64,000 nucleotides of DNA from Rhodocyclaceae bacterium (GCA_023383815.1 JAHDYG010000010.1:1-64000); one strand, 5' to 3'; shown: positions 53,012 to 61,941, counted from the first letter of the stretch. The notes: a model not told the origin generated them from the letters alone. Translations and numbers: made by a program.

Positions 53012-53017
53012 TATGAT
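53012..53017 (+). promoter_or_regulatory. possible -10 (TATGAT) for histidine kinase gene
   Basis: TATGAT lies 39 bases before the histidine kinase start with TTGCCG about 15 bases upstream, a slightly short spacer. It is the best sigma-70-like core between the AAA+ and kinase starts. Confidence 0.35.
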
Positions 53018-53050
53018 CCGGACAATGTCACACGACTACAAGGAAGCGTC

Positions 53051-53743
53051 ATGGACGACAAACCGATGCAGGCGGACGTTTCGCTGTTTCTGGCCTCCGC
53101 CGTGCACGACATGAAGAACTCGATCAGCATGCTGATCGGTTTCCTCCAGAAGGTCGTGAACGAAGCCGACCGCGAGACGTTTCCAGCCTGGCCCCAGTTG
53201 GCGCAGATGCTCTACGAGACGCAACGCATCAACAGCAACCTGATGCACCTGCTGACGCTCTACAAGGTTGGCAACCACCTCTATCCGTTCAACCCCGAGA
53301 CGATCCCGATCGACGAATTCGTCACCGAGGTCTTCGCGCAGAACCGGACCTTGCTCGAATCGAAGGGCATCGAGCTGGAGGCCGAGCACGATCCCGACCT
53401 GTACTGGGATTTCGATCGCGACCTCGTTGCCGGTGTGATCAACCATGCCCTGAACAACGCGATTCACTACACGCGCGACCGCGTCCGGCTGGTGGTGCTC
53501 GAGAGAGACGGGGCACTCGAGCTGCACATCGAGGACAATGGCCGGGGCTATCCCTCCGCAATGCTCGACGAAGGGGCGGCCGCGATGCGCGGGGTCGATT
53601 TCGCGACCGGCAGTACCGGCCTCGGACTGTACTTCTCGGCAATCGTCGCCAAGATGCACCGGACGCGCTCGCATCACGGCGAGATCCGCCTCGAGAACCG
53701 GACCGATGAACCGGGTGGCCGCTTCGTGTTGAGGCTGCCATGA
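53051..53743 (+). CDS. short sensor histidine kinase
   Basis: A 230-residue histidine kinase with no membrane segment or sensory domain. The phosphoacceptor region is FLASAVHDMKNSISMLIGF with His19 and the following DMKN, then a helical dimerisation region, the N box HALNNAIHYTRD, the G1 box IEDNGRGYP and the G2 box GSTGLGLYFS of an ATP-lid Hatpase. The DMKN motif suggests the HDxKN type of kinase with both kinase and phosphatase activity. It is followed after 31 bases by a TPR response regulator, its likely partner. It lacks any input domain, so it probably senses by protein contact, for example with the adjacent AAA+ ATPase. Confidence 0.9.
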   Translation: MDDKPMQADVSLFLASAVHDMKNSISMLIGFLQKVVNEADRETFPAWPQLAQMLYETQRINSNLMHLLTLYKVGNHLYPFNPETIPIDEFVTEVFAQNRTLLESKGIELEAEHDPDLYWDFDRDLVAGVINHALNNAIHYTRDRVRLVVLERDGALELHIEDNGRGYPSAMLDEGAAAMRGVDFATGSTGLGLYFSAIVAKMHRTRSHHGEIRLENRTDEPGGRFVLRLP

Positions 53744-53774
53744 AGGTCCATCCAGACCGCGGGGGCTGAAGACC

Positions 53775-55439
53775 ATGGCGTTCCAGATCACCGGACCCGA
53801 CAAGGAATCTGCCGAGCGTTTCGCCAAGGCGGTCTTTCTCGTCGTAGACGATTTCCAGGGGATGCGCAGCATGTTGCGCGACATCCTGCGCAACTGCGGC
53901 GCCAATGCGAGCGCGATCGACATGGCCGCAAACGGTTCCGAAGCCGTGACGATGCTCGGCAAGCGCCGCTACGACGTCGTGCTGTGCGATTTCGATCTCG
54001 GTCCCGGAAAGAATGGCCAGCAGGTACTCGAAGAAGCCAAGCACCGCCAGCTCGTGGGTCCGGGGTCATGCTGGGTCATGGTGACGGCCGAAAAATCCAC
54101 GGAGACGGTGATGGGTGCCGGCGAGTATCAACCCGACGCCTATCTGGTCAAGCCGATCACCGAGACGATGCTCAGTGGCCGCCTGGCACGCCTGTGGCAG
54201 AAGAAGGGCTCCTTTGCCGCAATCGACAAGGCCATGGCGGCGCACGACTACCTGAAGGCGATCCGCCTGTGCGACGAGCGCCTCACGACCGACCGGGCCA
54301 ACGCCGCCGATCTGCTGCGCCTCAAATGCGATCTGTTGCTCAAGGTCGGCGATCCCGATGCGGCACGCAAGGTCTACGAGAGCATCCTCGCCCAGCGCGA
54401 TGTCCCGTGGGCGCAGGTCGGTCTCGCCCGACTCCACTTCCAGGGTGGCGATCTGGAGGCGGCCCGGGACCTGCTCGAACAGGTCGTCGACATCAACCGC
54501 TCCTACCTCGAAGCCTACGACTGGCTCGCCCGGACCCAGCTCGCGCTGGGCGACACCGAAGGCGCCCAGGCCGTACTCGGCCGGGCGGTGGCGCTCTCGC
54601 CCAATTCGGTGACGCGGCAGAAGAACCTCGGCGAGATCGATCTCAAGCTCGGCAATCTCGACGGTGCCGAGCGCGCGTTCCGCAAGAGCGTCGCACTCGG
54701 CAAGCATTCCATCCTCAAGACGGCAGACGCCTATCTTGGGCTCGCCAAGGCCTATGGCGGCAAGGCCAACCCCGTCGAGGCCATGAAGGTGCTCGCGGAA
54801 GTCGGCAAGGAATTCGACACCCCCGAGGTCCAGCTCAAGGCCAAGCTCACCGAAGGTCTGGTCCACCGTCAGGCCGGCAACGAGGCAGCGGCCAGGGAGG
54901 CCGCCCGCAGCGTGGCCGAGTTGCTCGATCAGTCGGCCGCGCAGCTCGACAGCACGACCTCGATCGAGATGGCGCAGTTCATGCTGACGAGCGGCGAAAC
55001 CGAGAAGGCCCTCGCCGTACTCGATGCTGAGGTGCGCAACAACCCGGAAAATGGGCAATTGCTGGCCGAGGTCGACAAGGTCCTGGAAGGCACCGACCTG
55101 GCCGAGCAAGGTCGCGCGATGATCGAGGCGACCCGGCTCGAGTCGATCGAGATGATGAACCGGGGGGTCCTGCTCGCTCGCGAGGAAAGATACGAGGATG
55201 CCGTCTCCGCGATGCGTGCCGCCCGCGACAAGATGCCCGCCAACGTCCGTGTCCTGCTCAATTTCTCCTACGTGCTCCTGGTCGCGCTGCAGAAGACCGG
55301 CTACGATCGCGACCGGATCCGCGAAGCAAGGGAATGCCTGCTGCGCGCCAACACCCTTTCCCCCGGCGAGAAGCGGTTCGCGCAACTGATGAGCCTGCTC
55401 GAGAACCTGGAACGGGAAGCTGCCAGCAGACAGGACTGA
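53775..55439 (+). CDS. response regulator with TPR output region
   Basis: A 554-residue protein with an N-terminal receiver domain (about 18-140) and a long helical repeat region. The receiver has acidic Asp25 and Asp26 (VVDDFQGM), the phosphoacceptor Asp72 in LCDFDLG, Thr in VTAEKST and Lys126 in YLVKPI. From about residue 150 tetratricopeptide repeats follow (AARKVYESILAQRDVPWAQVG, LEAARDLLEQVVDINRSYLEAYDWLARTQLALGD), ending near residue 545. There is no DNA-binding domain, so output is by protein contact. It is co-transcribed with the histidine kinase (31-base gap). Confidence 0.92.
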   Translation: MAFQITGPDKESAERFAKAVFLVVDDFQGMRSMLRDILRNCGANASAIDMAANGSEAVTMLGKRRYDVVLCDFDLGPGKNGQQVLEEAKHRQLVGPGSCWVMVTAEKSTETVMGAGEYQPDAYLVKPITETMLSGRLARLWQKKGSFAAIDKAMAAHDYLKAIRLCDERLTTDRANAADLLRLKCDLLLKVGDPDAARKVYESILAQRDVPWAQVGLARLHFQGGDLEAARDLLEQVVDINRSYLEAYDWLARTQLALGDTEGAQAVLGRAVALSPNSVTRQKNLGEIDLKLGNLDGAERAFRKSVALGKHSILKTADAYLGLAKAYGGKANPVEAMKVLAEVGKEFDTPEVQLKAKLTEGLVHRQAGNEAAAREAARSVAELLDQSAAQLDSTTSIEMAQFMLTSGETEKALAVLDAEVRNNPENGQLLAEVDKVLEGTDLAEQGRAMIEATRLESIEMMNRGVLLAREERYEDAVSAMRAARDKMPANVRVLLNFSYVLLVALQKTGYDRDRIREARECLLRANTLSPGEKRFAQLMSLLENLEREAASRQD

Positions 55440-55444
55440 CACAC

Positions 55445-55461
55445 GCGGACCCGTGGTCCGC
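55445..55461. terminator. hairpin after TPR response regulator
   Basis: GCGGACC (55445-55451) and GGTCCGC (55455-55461) pair perfectly around CGT. It lies six bases after the response-regulator stop and just before the FNR-like box; no T-run follows. Confidence 0.45.
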
Positions 55462-55472
55462 TGGCCGCCCAT

Positions 55473-55486
55473 TTGATACCGGTCAA
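55473..55486. promoter_or_regulatory. FNR/DNR-like box before ubiUVT
   Basis: TTGATACCGGTCAA matches the FNR consensus TTGATnnnnATCAA except one base. A TATCGT -10 candidate at 55509-55514 would place the transcription start near 55521 and the box centre at about -41.5, the class II position. This fits known Fnr control of ubiUVT in other bacteria. Confidence 0.65.
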
Positions 55487-55542
55487 CGCGCCTCCTGGGC
55501 GAATCGCCTATCGTTGCGACGCTTTTCATGCTCGGCCTATCC

Positions 55543-56556
55543 ATGACTTCCAAGCACCGAATCGAACTGGTGTGCCCGGCGGGCAGCCTGCCGGCGCTCA
55601 AGACCGCCGTCGACAACGGCGCCGATTGCGTCTACGTCGGCTTCAAGGACGCGACGAACGCGCGCAACTTCACCGGCCTGAATTTCGACGCGAAGGCGAT
55701 GCGCGAAGGCATCAACCATGCCCACGCACGCGGATGCAAGGTCCTGCTCGCGCTCAACACCTACCCTCAGGCCGACAACTGGGCCGACTGGACCGCCGCG
55801 GTCGACCGCGCCGCCGATTTCGGCATCGATGCCGTGATCCTTGCCGACCCGGGGCTGATGGCCTATGCGCGCAAGACCCACCCCGGGCTGCGCCTGCACC
55901 TCTCGGTGCAGGGCTCGGCAACGAGCTACGAGGCGATCAACTACTACTATGAGCAGTTCGGCATCCAGCGAGCCGTCCTGCCGCGTGTGCTCTCTCTGCC
56001 GCAGGTCGAACATGTCATCGCCCACACGCCGGTCGAGATCGAAGTGTTCGGTTTTGGCGGACTGTGCGTCATGGTCGAGGGGCGCTGCGCGCTTTCGGCC
56101 TACGCGACCGGCGAGTCCCCCAACTGCAATGGCGCCTGCTCCCCCGGCAAGCACGTGCGCTGGGAGCAGACATCGCAGGGGATGGAAACACGGCTCAACG
56201 GCATTCTGATCGACCGCTTCGGCGAGGACGAACGGGCCGGCTACCCGACCCTGTGCAAGGGCCGGTTCGACGTCAACGGCGAAACCTACTACGCGATCGA
56301 AGAGCCAACCAGCCTCAACACCCTCGAACTGCTGCCCGAACTCGTGAAGGCCGGAATCCGGGCGATCAAGATCGAAGGGCGCCAGCGCAGCCCCGCCTAC
56401 GTCGCGCAGGTCACTCGGGTGTGGCGCGCTGCGCTCGACCGCATCCAGCAGGATGCGACTCACTTCGCCGTGCAGCCCGCCTGGGTCGCCGAGCTCGACA
56501 AGGTTTCCGAAGGCCGCAGCCACACGCTCGGCGCTTACTACAGGCCGTGGAAATGA
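55543..56556 (+). CDS. ubiU: O2-independent ubiquinone hydroxylation protein UbiU
   Basis: A 337-residue U32-peptidase-family protein. It carries the four [4Fe-4S] cysteines expected for UbiU at Cys175, Cys182, Cys199 and Cys238, with spacings of 7, 17 and 39 residues, the same as in the E. coli protein. Typical segments are LVCPAGSLPALKTAVDNGADCVYVG and FGFGGLCVMVEGRCALS. UbiU and UbiV form a heterodimer that hydroxylates ubiquinone precursors without O2, using prephenate. The ATG at 55543 is used since it follows the predicted transcription start near 55521; an in-frame ATG at 55528 would be too close. The stop overlaps ubiV by four bases. Confidence 0.95.
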   Translation: MTSKHRIELVCPAGSLPALKTAVDNGADCVYVGFKDATNARNFTGLNFDAKAMREGINHAHARGCKVLLALNTYPQADNWADWTAAVDRAADFGIDAVILADPGLMAYARKTHPGLRLHLSVQGSATSYEAINYYYEQFGIQRAVLPRVLSLPQVEHVIAHTPVEIEVFGFGGLCVMVEGRCALSAYATGESPNCNGACSPGKHVRWEQTSQGMETRLNGILIDRFGEDERAGYPTLCKGRFDVNGETYYAIEEPTSLNTLELLPELVKAGIRAIKIEGRQRSPAYVAQVTRVWRAALDRIQQDATHFAVQPAWVAELDKVSEGRSHTLGAYYRPWK

Positions 56557-57458
56557 CTGCTCCCCGCATCGCACTGGGTCCGCTGCTTTACTACTGGTCG
56601 CGGCAGGCCACCCTCGATTTCTACGCCGGAATCGCGGACAGCGCTGCCGACATCGTGTACCTGGGCGAGACGGTCTGCTCGCGCCGCCATGAGCTGCGCC
56701 TGGAAGACTGGCTCGACGTCGCCGACCTGCTCGCCGACGCGGGCAAGGAAGTGGTGCTGTCCACACAGTCGCTGATCGAATCCGAGTCCGATCTCAAGAC
56801 CCTGCGCCGCATCGTCGGCCAGGAACGCCACCGCGTAGAAGCGAACGAGATGTCGGCGGTGCATCTGCTCGCCGGTGCCGGGCGCCGGGGCTGGGTTGCG
56901 GGTCCCGCCCTGAACCTCTTCAATCCGCAGACGATGGCGCTGATGCAGGCGGCAGGCGCCGGCCGCTGGGTCGTCGCGCCCGAGATGTCGGGCGCGGCAC
57001 TCGCGGCCCTGCAGGCTGGTCTCGACCAGTCGATCGAGACCGAAGTACTGGCCTGGGGCCGGCTCCCGCTCGCCCACTCGGCGCGCTGCTTCACGGCCCG
57101 GCACTTCAATCTGCAGAAGGACACCTGCGAATTCCGCTGCCTTGGACTGGCCGACGGCCTCGTGCTGCGCACGCGCGAGGGCGAGCCGTTCCTGACCCTC
57201 AACGGCGTGCAGACCCAGTCGGCGCGGGTGCACAACCTGCTGGCCGATCTGTCGCAGGTCGCTCCCCGCGCACAGATCCTGCGGATCAGCCCGCAAGGAG
57301 AACATACTCTGCAGGTGCTCGACCTGTTTCGCTCGGTGCTTGACGGCGCAGTCGATCCGGGCGAGGCTTTCCACCGCAGCCATGAATGGATGATCGGCGA
57401 GCCGTGCAACGGTTTCTGGCACGGCCGCCCGGGCCTCGAGCTGTGCCAGTCTTCCTGA
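56553..57458 (+). CDS. ubiV: O2-independent ubiquinone hydroxylation protein UbiV
   Basis: A 301-residue U32-family partner of UbiU. The cluster cysteines are Cys42 (ETVCSRR), Cys179 (SARCFTARH), Cys192 and Cys196 (KDTCEFRCLGLADG), with the 13 and 4 residue spacings of characterised UbiV proteins. The start overlaps the ubiU stop (ATGA), so the two subunits are translated together. UbiU-UbiV provide ubiquinone during anaerobic respiration, for example denitrification, a role that UbiB-linked aerobic hydroxylases cannot fill. Confidence 0.95.
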   Translation: MTAPRIALGPLLYYWSRQATLDFYAGIADSAADIVYLGETVCSRRHELRLEDWLDVADLLADAGKEVVLSTQSLIESESDLKTLRRIVGQERHRVEANEMSAVHLLAGAGRRGWVAGPALNLFNPQTMALMQAAGAGRWVVAPEMSGAALAALQAGLDQSIETEVLAWGRLPLAHSARCFTARHFNLQKDTCEFRCLGLADGLVLRTREGEPFLTLNGVQTQSARVHNLLADLSQVAPRAQILRISPQGEHTLQVLDLFRSVLDGAVDPGEAFHRSHEWMIGEPCNGFWHGRPGLELCQSS

Positions 57459-57488
57459 TCACCGCCTACTGAGAGTGCGCAGACCGTC

Positions 57489-57989
57489 ATGACCTCCTTC
57501 AAGATCCCGGCCTTCACGATCCCGACGGTTCTTGGGCGCATCGCGTCCCGCCTGCCGCAGCAGCCGCCGACCTTCGCGCTCGTTCTGGCGCTGAACCTCG
57601 CACTCGGCCGCATCCTGCCGCGTGACGATCTTGAGCCGCTGACCGGTCGTCACTTGCGGATGAAGGTGCGCGACGCCGGACTCACGCTCGACTTCACGCT
57701 CGGTGCGAACGGCTTTCGCATCACTCGCTCCGGAGGACAACCGGATCTCATTCTGACCGCCAACGTGCGTGACTATCTCGCGCTCGCACTGCGCGAGGAG
57801 GACGCCGATACGCTCTTCTTCGGCCGGCGACTGCTGATGGAGGGCGACACGGAACTGGGTCTGCTGGTCAAGAACACGCTCGATGCGGTCGACTGGGAAG
57901 CCCTGCAGCGGGACTACGCCCCCTGGGCACTGCTCCGTCGCACCCACCCGTTCGCCAGACTGCGCCCGCCGAACCCAGCCCGAATGTAG
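57489..57989 (+). CDS. ubiT: SCP2-domain accessory protein UbiT
   Basis: A 166-residue SCP2 sterol-carrier-domain protein. The domain core is LRMKVRDAGLTLDFTLGANGFRITRSGGQPDLILTANVRDYLALAL, with FFGRRLLMEGDTELGLLVKNTLDAV as the last helix. UbiT binds hydrophobic ubiquinone precursors and is needed with UbiU and UbiV for anaerobic synthesis. It follows ubiV by 30 bases on the same strand, completing the operon. The N-terminal residues about 1-30 (IPTVLGRIASRLPQQPPTFALVLALNLAL) are hydrophobic, consistent with membrane association. Confidence 0.92.
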   Translation: MTSFKIPAFTIPTVLGRIASRLPQQPPTFALVLALNLALGRILPRDDLEPLTGRHLRMKVRDAGLTLDFTLGANGFRITRSGGQPDLILTANVRDYLALALREEDADTLFFGRRLLMEGDTELGLLVKNTLDAVDWEALQRDYAPWALLRRTHPFARLRPPNPARM

Positions 57990-58016
57990 GCAAGCGGCGT
58001 AAAGGAGCGCAACGCG

Positions 58017-59462
58017 ATGGCACACCCCGAGCCTGCAGCCGGCTCCGCAACCCCCGCCGAGATCGCCTCCCATCGTTTCACCAAGCTGTACGAAACTGCA
58101 CTGACGGCCGCGTTCGCGCTCACCCCGTCGATCGCCATCCTTTACCTGCATCTGTTCCAGCGCCCGGAGCTGCGCTTCGAGCACCACCTCATCCACGAGG
58201 TCGCGATCGGCGCAGCCATCGTCCTTTCCGGATTCATTGCCTGGGTGACCTGGCGCTGCTATGAGTCATCCGGGGAACCCTTCCTGCGCTGGCTCACACT
58301 CGGCTTTCTGGCGTTTGCCGTCCTCTACGCGCCGCATGGCCTGCTCACCCGGTTGTCCGACACCCATCTGCCCTTGTTCCTGCTTTACGGTCCCGCATCA
58401 CGCCTCGCGATGGTCGGGTTGTTCGTGTATGGCCTGATGCAGTACGGAAAGCCTCACGAGGAGCCATCCGTTTTCCGGGCTAACGGGTTCTGGCACCGCG
58501 GCCTGATCGCACTTGTGCTCATCGATCTCGTGATCGCGGCTGCATCGTTCTCACCACTGCCGACCGGCTCGCTGTTGCGCATCGCGCTCGAGATCGCAGC
58601 CCTTGCCTGCGCCCTCGCCGGCATCGCCGTAATGCTCTCCAGCCGCCACCACCACGGCTCACCGCTGCTTCTGTTCTACCTCATCGCGCTGGCCGTCTTC
58701 GCACAATCCTCGATCTCGTTCCTGCTCGCCGGCGCCTGGAATCACCAGTGGTGGCTCGGCCACACGATCTTCGCTGCCGGCTTCTTCCTGCTCAGCTACG
58801 GGGTCGTGCAGGCATATCACACGACGCGCGCCTTCTCTTCGGTCTACAGCCTCGCCGACCTGATCCGCCAGCTGAAGACGGAGAAGGCGCGCGCCGAAGA
58901 TGCCCTCATCCGCCTGGAACGCGCCAATGCCCAGTTGCAGCATCTCGCAGCCACCGATGCGCTCACGGGGGCGAGCAACCGTCGCGACTTCCTCGAAAGA
59001 CTCGAGGCAGAATGGGCGCGCGCCCGCAGGGAGGGGACTTCATTGTCCCTGCTTGCGCTCGACCTGGATCATTTCAAGCGCATCAACGACGAACACGGCC
59101 ACGCTGCTGGAGATCTGGTACTCCGGTCCTTCGTCTCTGCCTGCGTAGCTCAGCTGCGCCCGTCCGACGTCATCGGACGCATGGGCGGCGAGGAGTTCAG
59201 CGTACTGCTGCCCGCAGACGATGAATTGTCGGCGCAGCGAGTGGCCCGGCGACTGCGGGCGACGATCGCGGATCTTCGACTCGTAGCCCCGGACGGAGCG
59301 CCGCTCGCGGTCAGCGTCAGCATCGGTTGTGCGACGTTCGGCATCGACGGCGTCAGTACGGAGGCCGTGATGCGCCGTGCGGACGAACGCCTCTACGCCG
59401 CCAAGGACAGTGGTCGCAACTGCGTTGTCGCCCACACGGGGCTGTGCTGCGAAGAGGAGTGA
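58017..59462 (+). CDS. diguanylate cyclase with multi-pass membrane sensor
   Basis: A 481-residue GGDEF protein. Its N-terminal 270 residues contain about seven or eight membrane segments (FALTPSIAILYLHLFQ, EVAIGAAIVLSGFIAWVTW, LIALVLIDLVIAAASF, HTIFAAGFFLLSYGVVQ), then a coiled linker (EDALIRLERANAQLQHLAATDALTG), then the GGDEF domain. The active-site motif is GGEEF at about residues 390-394 and the product-inhibition site RPSD is at about 381-384 with the standard five-residue spacing, so it is an active, feedback-inhibited c-di-GMP synthase. It follows ubiT by 27 bases and could be transcribed with it. Confidence 0.92.
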   Translation: MAHPEPAAGSATPAEIASHRFTKLYETALTAAFALTPSIAILYLHLFQRPELRFEHHLIHEVAIGAAIVLSGFIAWVTWRCYESSGEPFLRWLTLGFLAFAVLYAPHGLLTRLSDTHLPLFLLYGPASRLAMVGLFVYGLMQYGKPHEEPSVFRANGFWHRGLIALVLIDLVIAAASFSPLPTGSLLRIALEIAALACALAGIAVMLSSRHHHGSPLLLFYLIALAVFAQSSISFLLAGAWNHQWWLGHTIFAAGFFLLSYGVVQAYHTTRAFSSVYSLADLIRQLKTEKARAEDALIRLERANAQLQHLAATDALTGASNRRDFLERLEAEWARARREGTSLSLLALDLDHFKRINDEHGHAAGDLVLRSFVSACVAQLRPSDVIGRMGGEEFSVLLPADDELSAQRVARRLRATIADLRLVAPDGAPLAVSVSIGCATFGIDGVSTEAVMRRADERLYAAKDSGRNCVVAHTGLCCEEE

Positions 59463-59558
59463 ACACGCTCGCAGCACACCGATCGCGGCCCGCATTGCAG
59501 GCCTGGCCTCGCGCACTCGGTTAGAATCGGGCATCCGGAACCGGCCCCAGGCTGAATC

Positions 59559-60638
59559 ATGCCGTCCGCATCCCACCCCGCGACCCTGAATCGATTCCTC
59601 GCCACCGCCTGCGCACTTCTGATCGGATATGCCTGCCTGCATCCGCTCACGGGATGGCAGCGTACCGGGCTCCCGCTCTTCGACTATCTCTATGCGCCAT
59701 GGCCCCGCTACTACCGCACCGAGGACATCGTTCTCAACGTTCTGGGCTACGTCCCGCTCGGCTTCCTGCTGGTACCCGCGCTTCCGGCCGGCCTGGGCCG
59801 GCCCGCGGCAGCCCTGCTGGCCACCGTGCTGGCCGCAGCGCTGAGTTTCTCGATCGAGACCACGCAGAACTTCCTGCCTACGCGCGTGGCCTCCAATGTC
59901 GATCTCGGCTGCAACGTGCTCGGCGCGTTGATCGGCGCGACCGGAGGCGCCCTGCTCGGACGCAGTCTGTTCGGATCCGGCGGCGGGCTGCATCGCCTCC
60001 GTGACGAATGCGTCATCCCCGGGCGCGCCGGCGACATCGGCGTCATCCTGCTCGGGCTCTGGCTACTTGCCCAGCTCACCCCGGAAACCTTCCTGTTCGG
60101 CAGCGGTGATCTGCGCCGGCAACTCGGCCTCCCGACCCCGATGTCCTTCGATCCGGAGCGCTTCATGAGGCTCGAGGCGGTCCTCGTCGCGGCAAGTCTG
60201 GTCGCAGCCGGTCTTCTGGGCCGTTGCCTGCTGCGCGGACAGAATCCGCTGCCCGTTCTCCTGCTCATCGCCCTCGCGATCGCTGCGAAGTCGCTGGCTA
60301 CGTCCGCCTTCCTCGCGCCGGGCGGCCCGCTGATCTGGCTCACCCCCGGCACGCGAATCGGCCTGATGGCAGGCTTGCTGCTGCTCGCGGTCGCACTGCT
60401 GCTGACGCGCATCCAGCAGCATGGGCTCGCCGGCCTGGCGCTTCTGCTTGCCACCACGCTCGCCAACCTGATCCCGGAAAATCCCTACCTCACAGCCGGC
60501 CTGCACCGGCTCGAGTACGGCAATCTGCTCAACTTCCACGGTCTGACCCGCTTCATCGCCGATCTGTGGCCTTTCCTCGCGCTGGCCTGGCTGTCCGCCC
60601 TCGGCCTGTGGCGCGGCGAGCATCTGGACCTGCGCTGA
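59559..60638 (+). CDS. VanZ-family membrane protein
   Basis: A 359-residue membrane protein. The N-terminal VanZ-like part reads YLYAPWPRYYRTEDIVLNVLGYVPLGFLLVPA and FSIETTQNFLPTRVASNVDLGCNVLGALIGATGGALLG, with the SIE/NVLGYVP motif of the family; several more membrane segments follow to the C-terminus. Members confer teicoplanin resistance in Gram-positives but are of unknown function in Proteobacteria. A TTAGAAT -10-like sequence lies about 35 bases before the start. It converges on the DUF2157 gene. Confidence 0.85.
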   Translation: MPSASHPATLNRFLATACALLIGYACLHPLTGWQRTGLPLFDYLYAPWPRYYRTEDIVLNVLGYVPLGFLLVPALPAGLGRPAAALLATVLAAALSFSIETTQNFLPTRVASNVDLGCNVLGALIGATGGALLGRSLFGSGGGLHRLRDECVIPGRAGDIGVILLGLWLLAQLTPETFLFGSGDLRRQLGLPTPMSFDPERFMRLEAVLVAASLVAAGLLGRCLLRGQNPLPVLLLIALAIAAKSLATSAFLAPGGPLIWLTPGTRIGLMAGLLLLAVALLLTRIQQHGLAGLALLLATTLANLIPENPYLTAGLHRLEYGNLLNFHGLTRFIADLWPFLALAWLSALGLWRGEHLDLR

Positions 60639-60672
60639 GAAGTCCTTCGAGATCCCGACGCGCTGCGGGGCC

Positions 60673-61704
60673 TCAGCGCCGCGCTTCGATCAGCTCGCGC
60701 AAGGGGCGTGGCAGTTTTTCCCGAAGCCGGTTGCCGAAGTCCTTCTCGTTGCGCTGCCAGACGATGCCCAGGTAGATGATGCCGAGCCCGATCGCCGTCA
60801 GTACGAACGGAAAGAGCATGCTGTCACGGAACACGCTGTGCGCGAGGTAGCCGAGGTAGCCAGCCGCTCCCAGCGCACCGAACACAGCGAACACGCGGCG
60901 CGACAGGATCGCACCGATGAAGATCATCGTGAGGTTGATGCCGAAGTAACCAAACTTTGCCAGTTCGCTGTCCGAACGCATCAGCGAGAGCCCTCCCCAG
61001 AAGGTCAGGACGCCGAACAGATAGAGCCACCAGGCGAAGTCCTGCCCATGGCGCGAGCGCAGATCCACCCAGAACGCCAGCCCCACGAACAACAGTCCGA
61101 AGTGCAGCGAAACCAGCTTGCGCAGCTCCCATGAACGATCGCCGTCGAACAGGAAAGGCACGATATCCATCCCGATGTACCACAAGGTGACCGCCACTGG
61201 CATGACGAGAAAGGGCAGGCGATAACGCCACAGCAGCGCGGCTGCGACGCCAAGCGTCGCCAGCTCCATGAGGAGCCAGCGCCAGTCGATGAGGCGGTGA
61301 TAGTCGCGATACGCCATCCTCTCGGGCCACAGCCCCAGCGCCGACTGCAGGCCGTAGACCGCCAGCGGGACCAGCACGATGACGAAGGTGGCGGTGATCC
61401 CCGCTGGAACCGGCAGTGCACGCCGACGCAGGAGGTGCTCGGTCAGCCACAGTCCTCCCATCCCATAGGCGAGCGTGATGGCGAACAAGCCCGAACCGCC
61501 GAACGCCTCCCATCCCAAAGTCATGAACAGGCTCATCGCACCGATCGCCAGCATCCCGCCGAGGTAGTACAGGACATGCGTGAAACGGAAACTCGCCGTG
61601 TCCTGCGCCCGTTCGGAAAGAAAGTGCCACAGTGCCTCGGCCTGCGCCACATCGATCACACCCTGCTCGCTCGCCTCCTTCAGCAAGGCCCGGTTCACTT
61701 CCAT
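60673..61704 (-). CDS. DUF2157 membrane protein
   Basis: A 343-residue membrane protein with a soluble N-terminal helix bundle (residues 1-40, LLKEASEQGVIDVAQAEALWHFLSERAQ) and about nine membrane segments (HVLYYLGGMLAIGAMSLFMTL, AGITATFVIVLVPLAVYGLQ, FGLLFVGLAFWVDL, FVLTAIGLGIIYLGIVWQ), fitting the DUF2157 type. Its function is not known. It is convergent with the VanZ gene and divergent from the ferredoxin gene across a 237-bp gap. Confidence 0.75.
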   Translation of the reverse strand: MEVNRALLKEASEQGVIDVAQAEALWHFLSERAQDTASFRFTHVLYYLGGMLAIGAMSLFMTLGWEAFGGSGLFAITLAYGMGGLWLTEHLLRRRALPVPAGITATFVIVLVPLAVYGLQSALGLWPERMAYRDYHRLIDWRWLLMELATLGVAAALLWRYRLPFLVMPVAVTLWYIGMDIVPFLFDGDRSWELRKLVSLHFGLLFVGLAFWVDLRSRHGQDFAWWLYLFGVLTFWGGLSLMRSDSELAKFGYFGINLTMIFIGAILSRRVFAVFGALGAAGYLGYLAHSVFRDSMLFPFVLTAIGLGIIYLGIVWQRNEKDFGNRLREKLPRPLRELIEARR

Positions 61705-61833
61705 GGCACCCTCCGTTGCACACGACGCCCGACGTCAGGCCGGAAAGCGTAGCACATGCGGGTAGTTCGACTCACGGCACGGACGCGCGCCGGAATCGCC
61801 ATCGGGAAACTTCCTCCGGCGCCATGGTCAGAA

Positions 61834-61847
61834 CACCACGCGTGGTG
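61834..61847. promoter_or_regulatory. 14-bp perfect palindrome
   Basis: CACCACGCGTGGTG is a perfect 14-bp palindrome in the gap between the divergent DUF2157 and ferredoxin genes, 48 bases before the TATAAT element. It may bind a dimeric regulator. Confidence 0.35.
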
Positions 61848-61894
61848 GCGATCCGCAAAGCCCCCGTCCGGGCCGCCACCTGCATCACGGCCGC

Positions 61895-61900
61895 TATAAT
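61895..61900 (+). promoter_or_regulatory. -10 element TATAAT for the ferredoxin run
   Basis: A perfect -10 hexamer (CCGCTATAATGAGC) is 41 bases before the ferredoxin start. No clear -35 lies 17 bases upstream. Confidence 0.5.
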
Positions 61901-61941
61901 GAGCCGCCCCGACCCCACGATGCTTCCGACGGAGCCTTCCG

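Noticed and set aside
59140-59160. tRNA-like sequence (GTAGCTCAGCTG)
   Set aside because: It is inside the diguanylate cyclase coding frame and no cloverleaf or T-arm follows.
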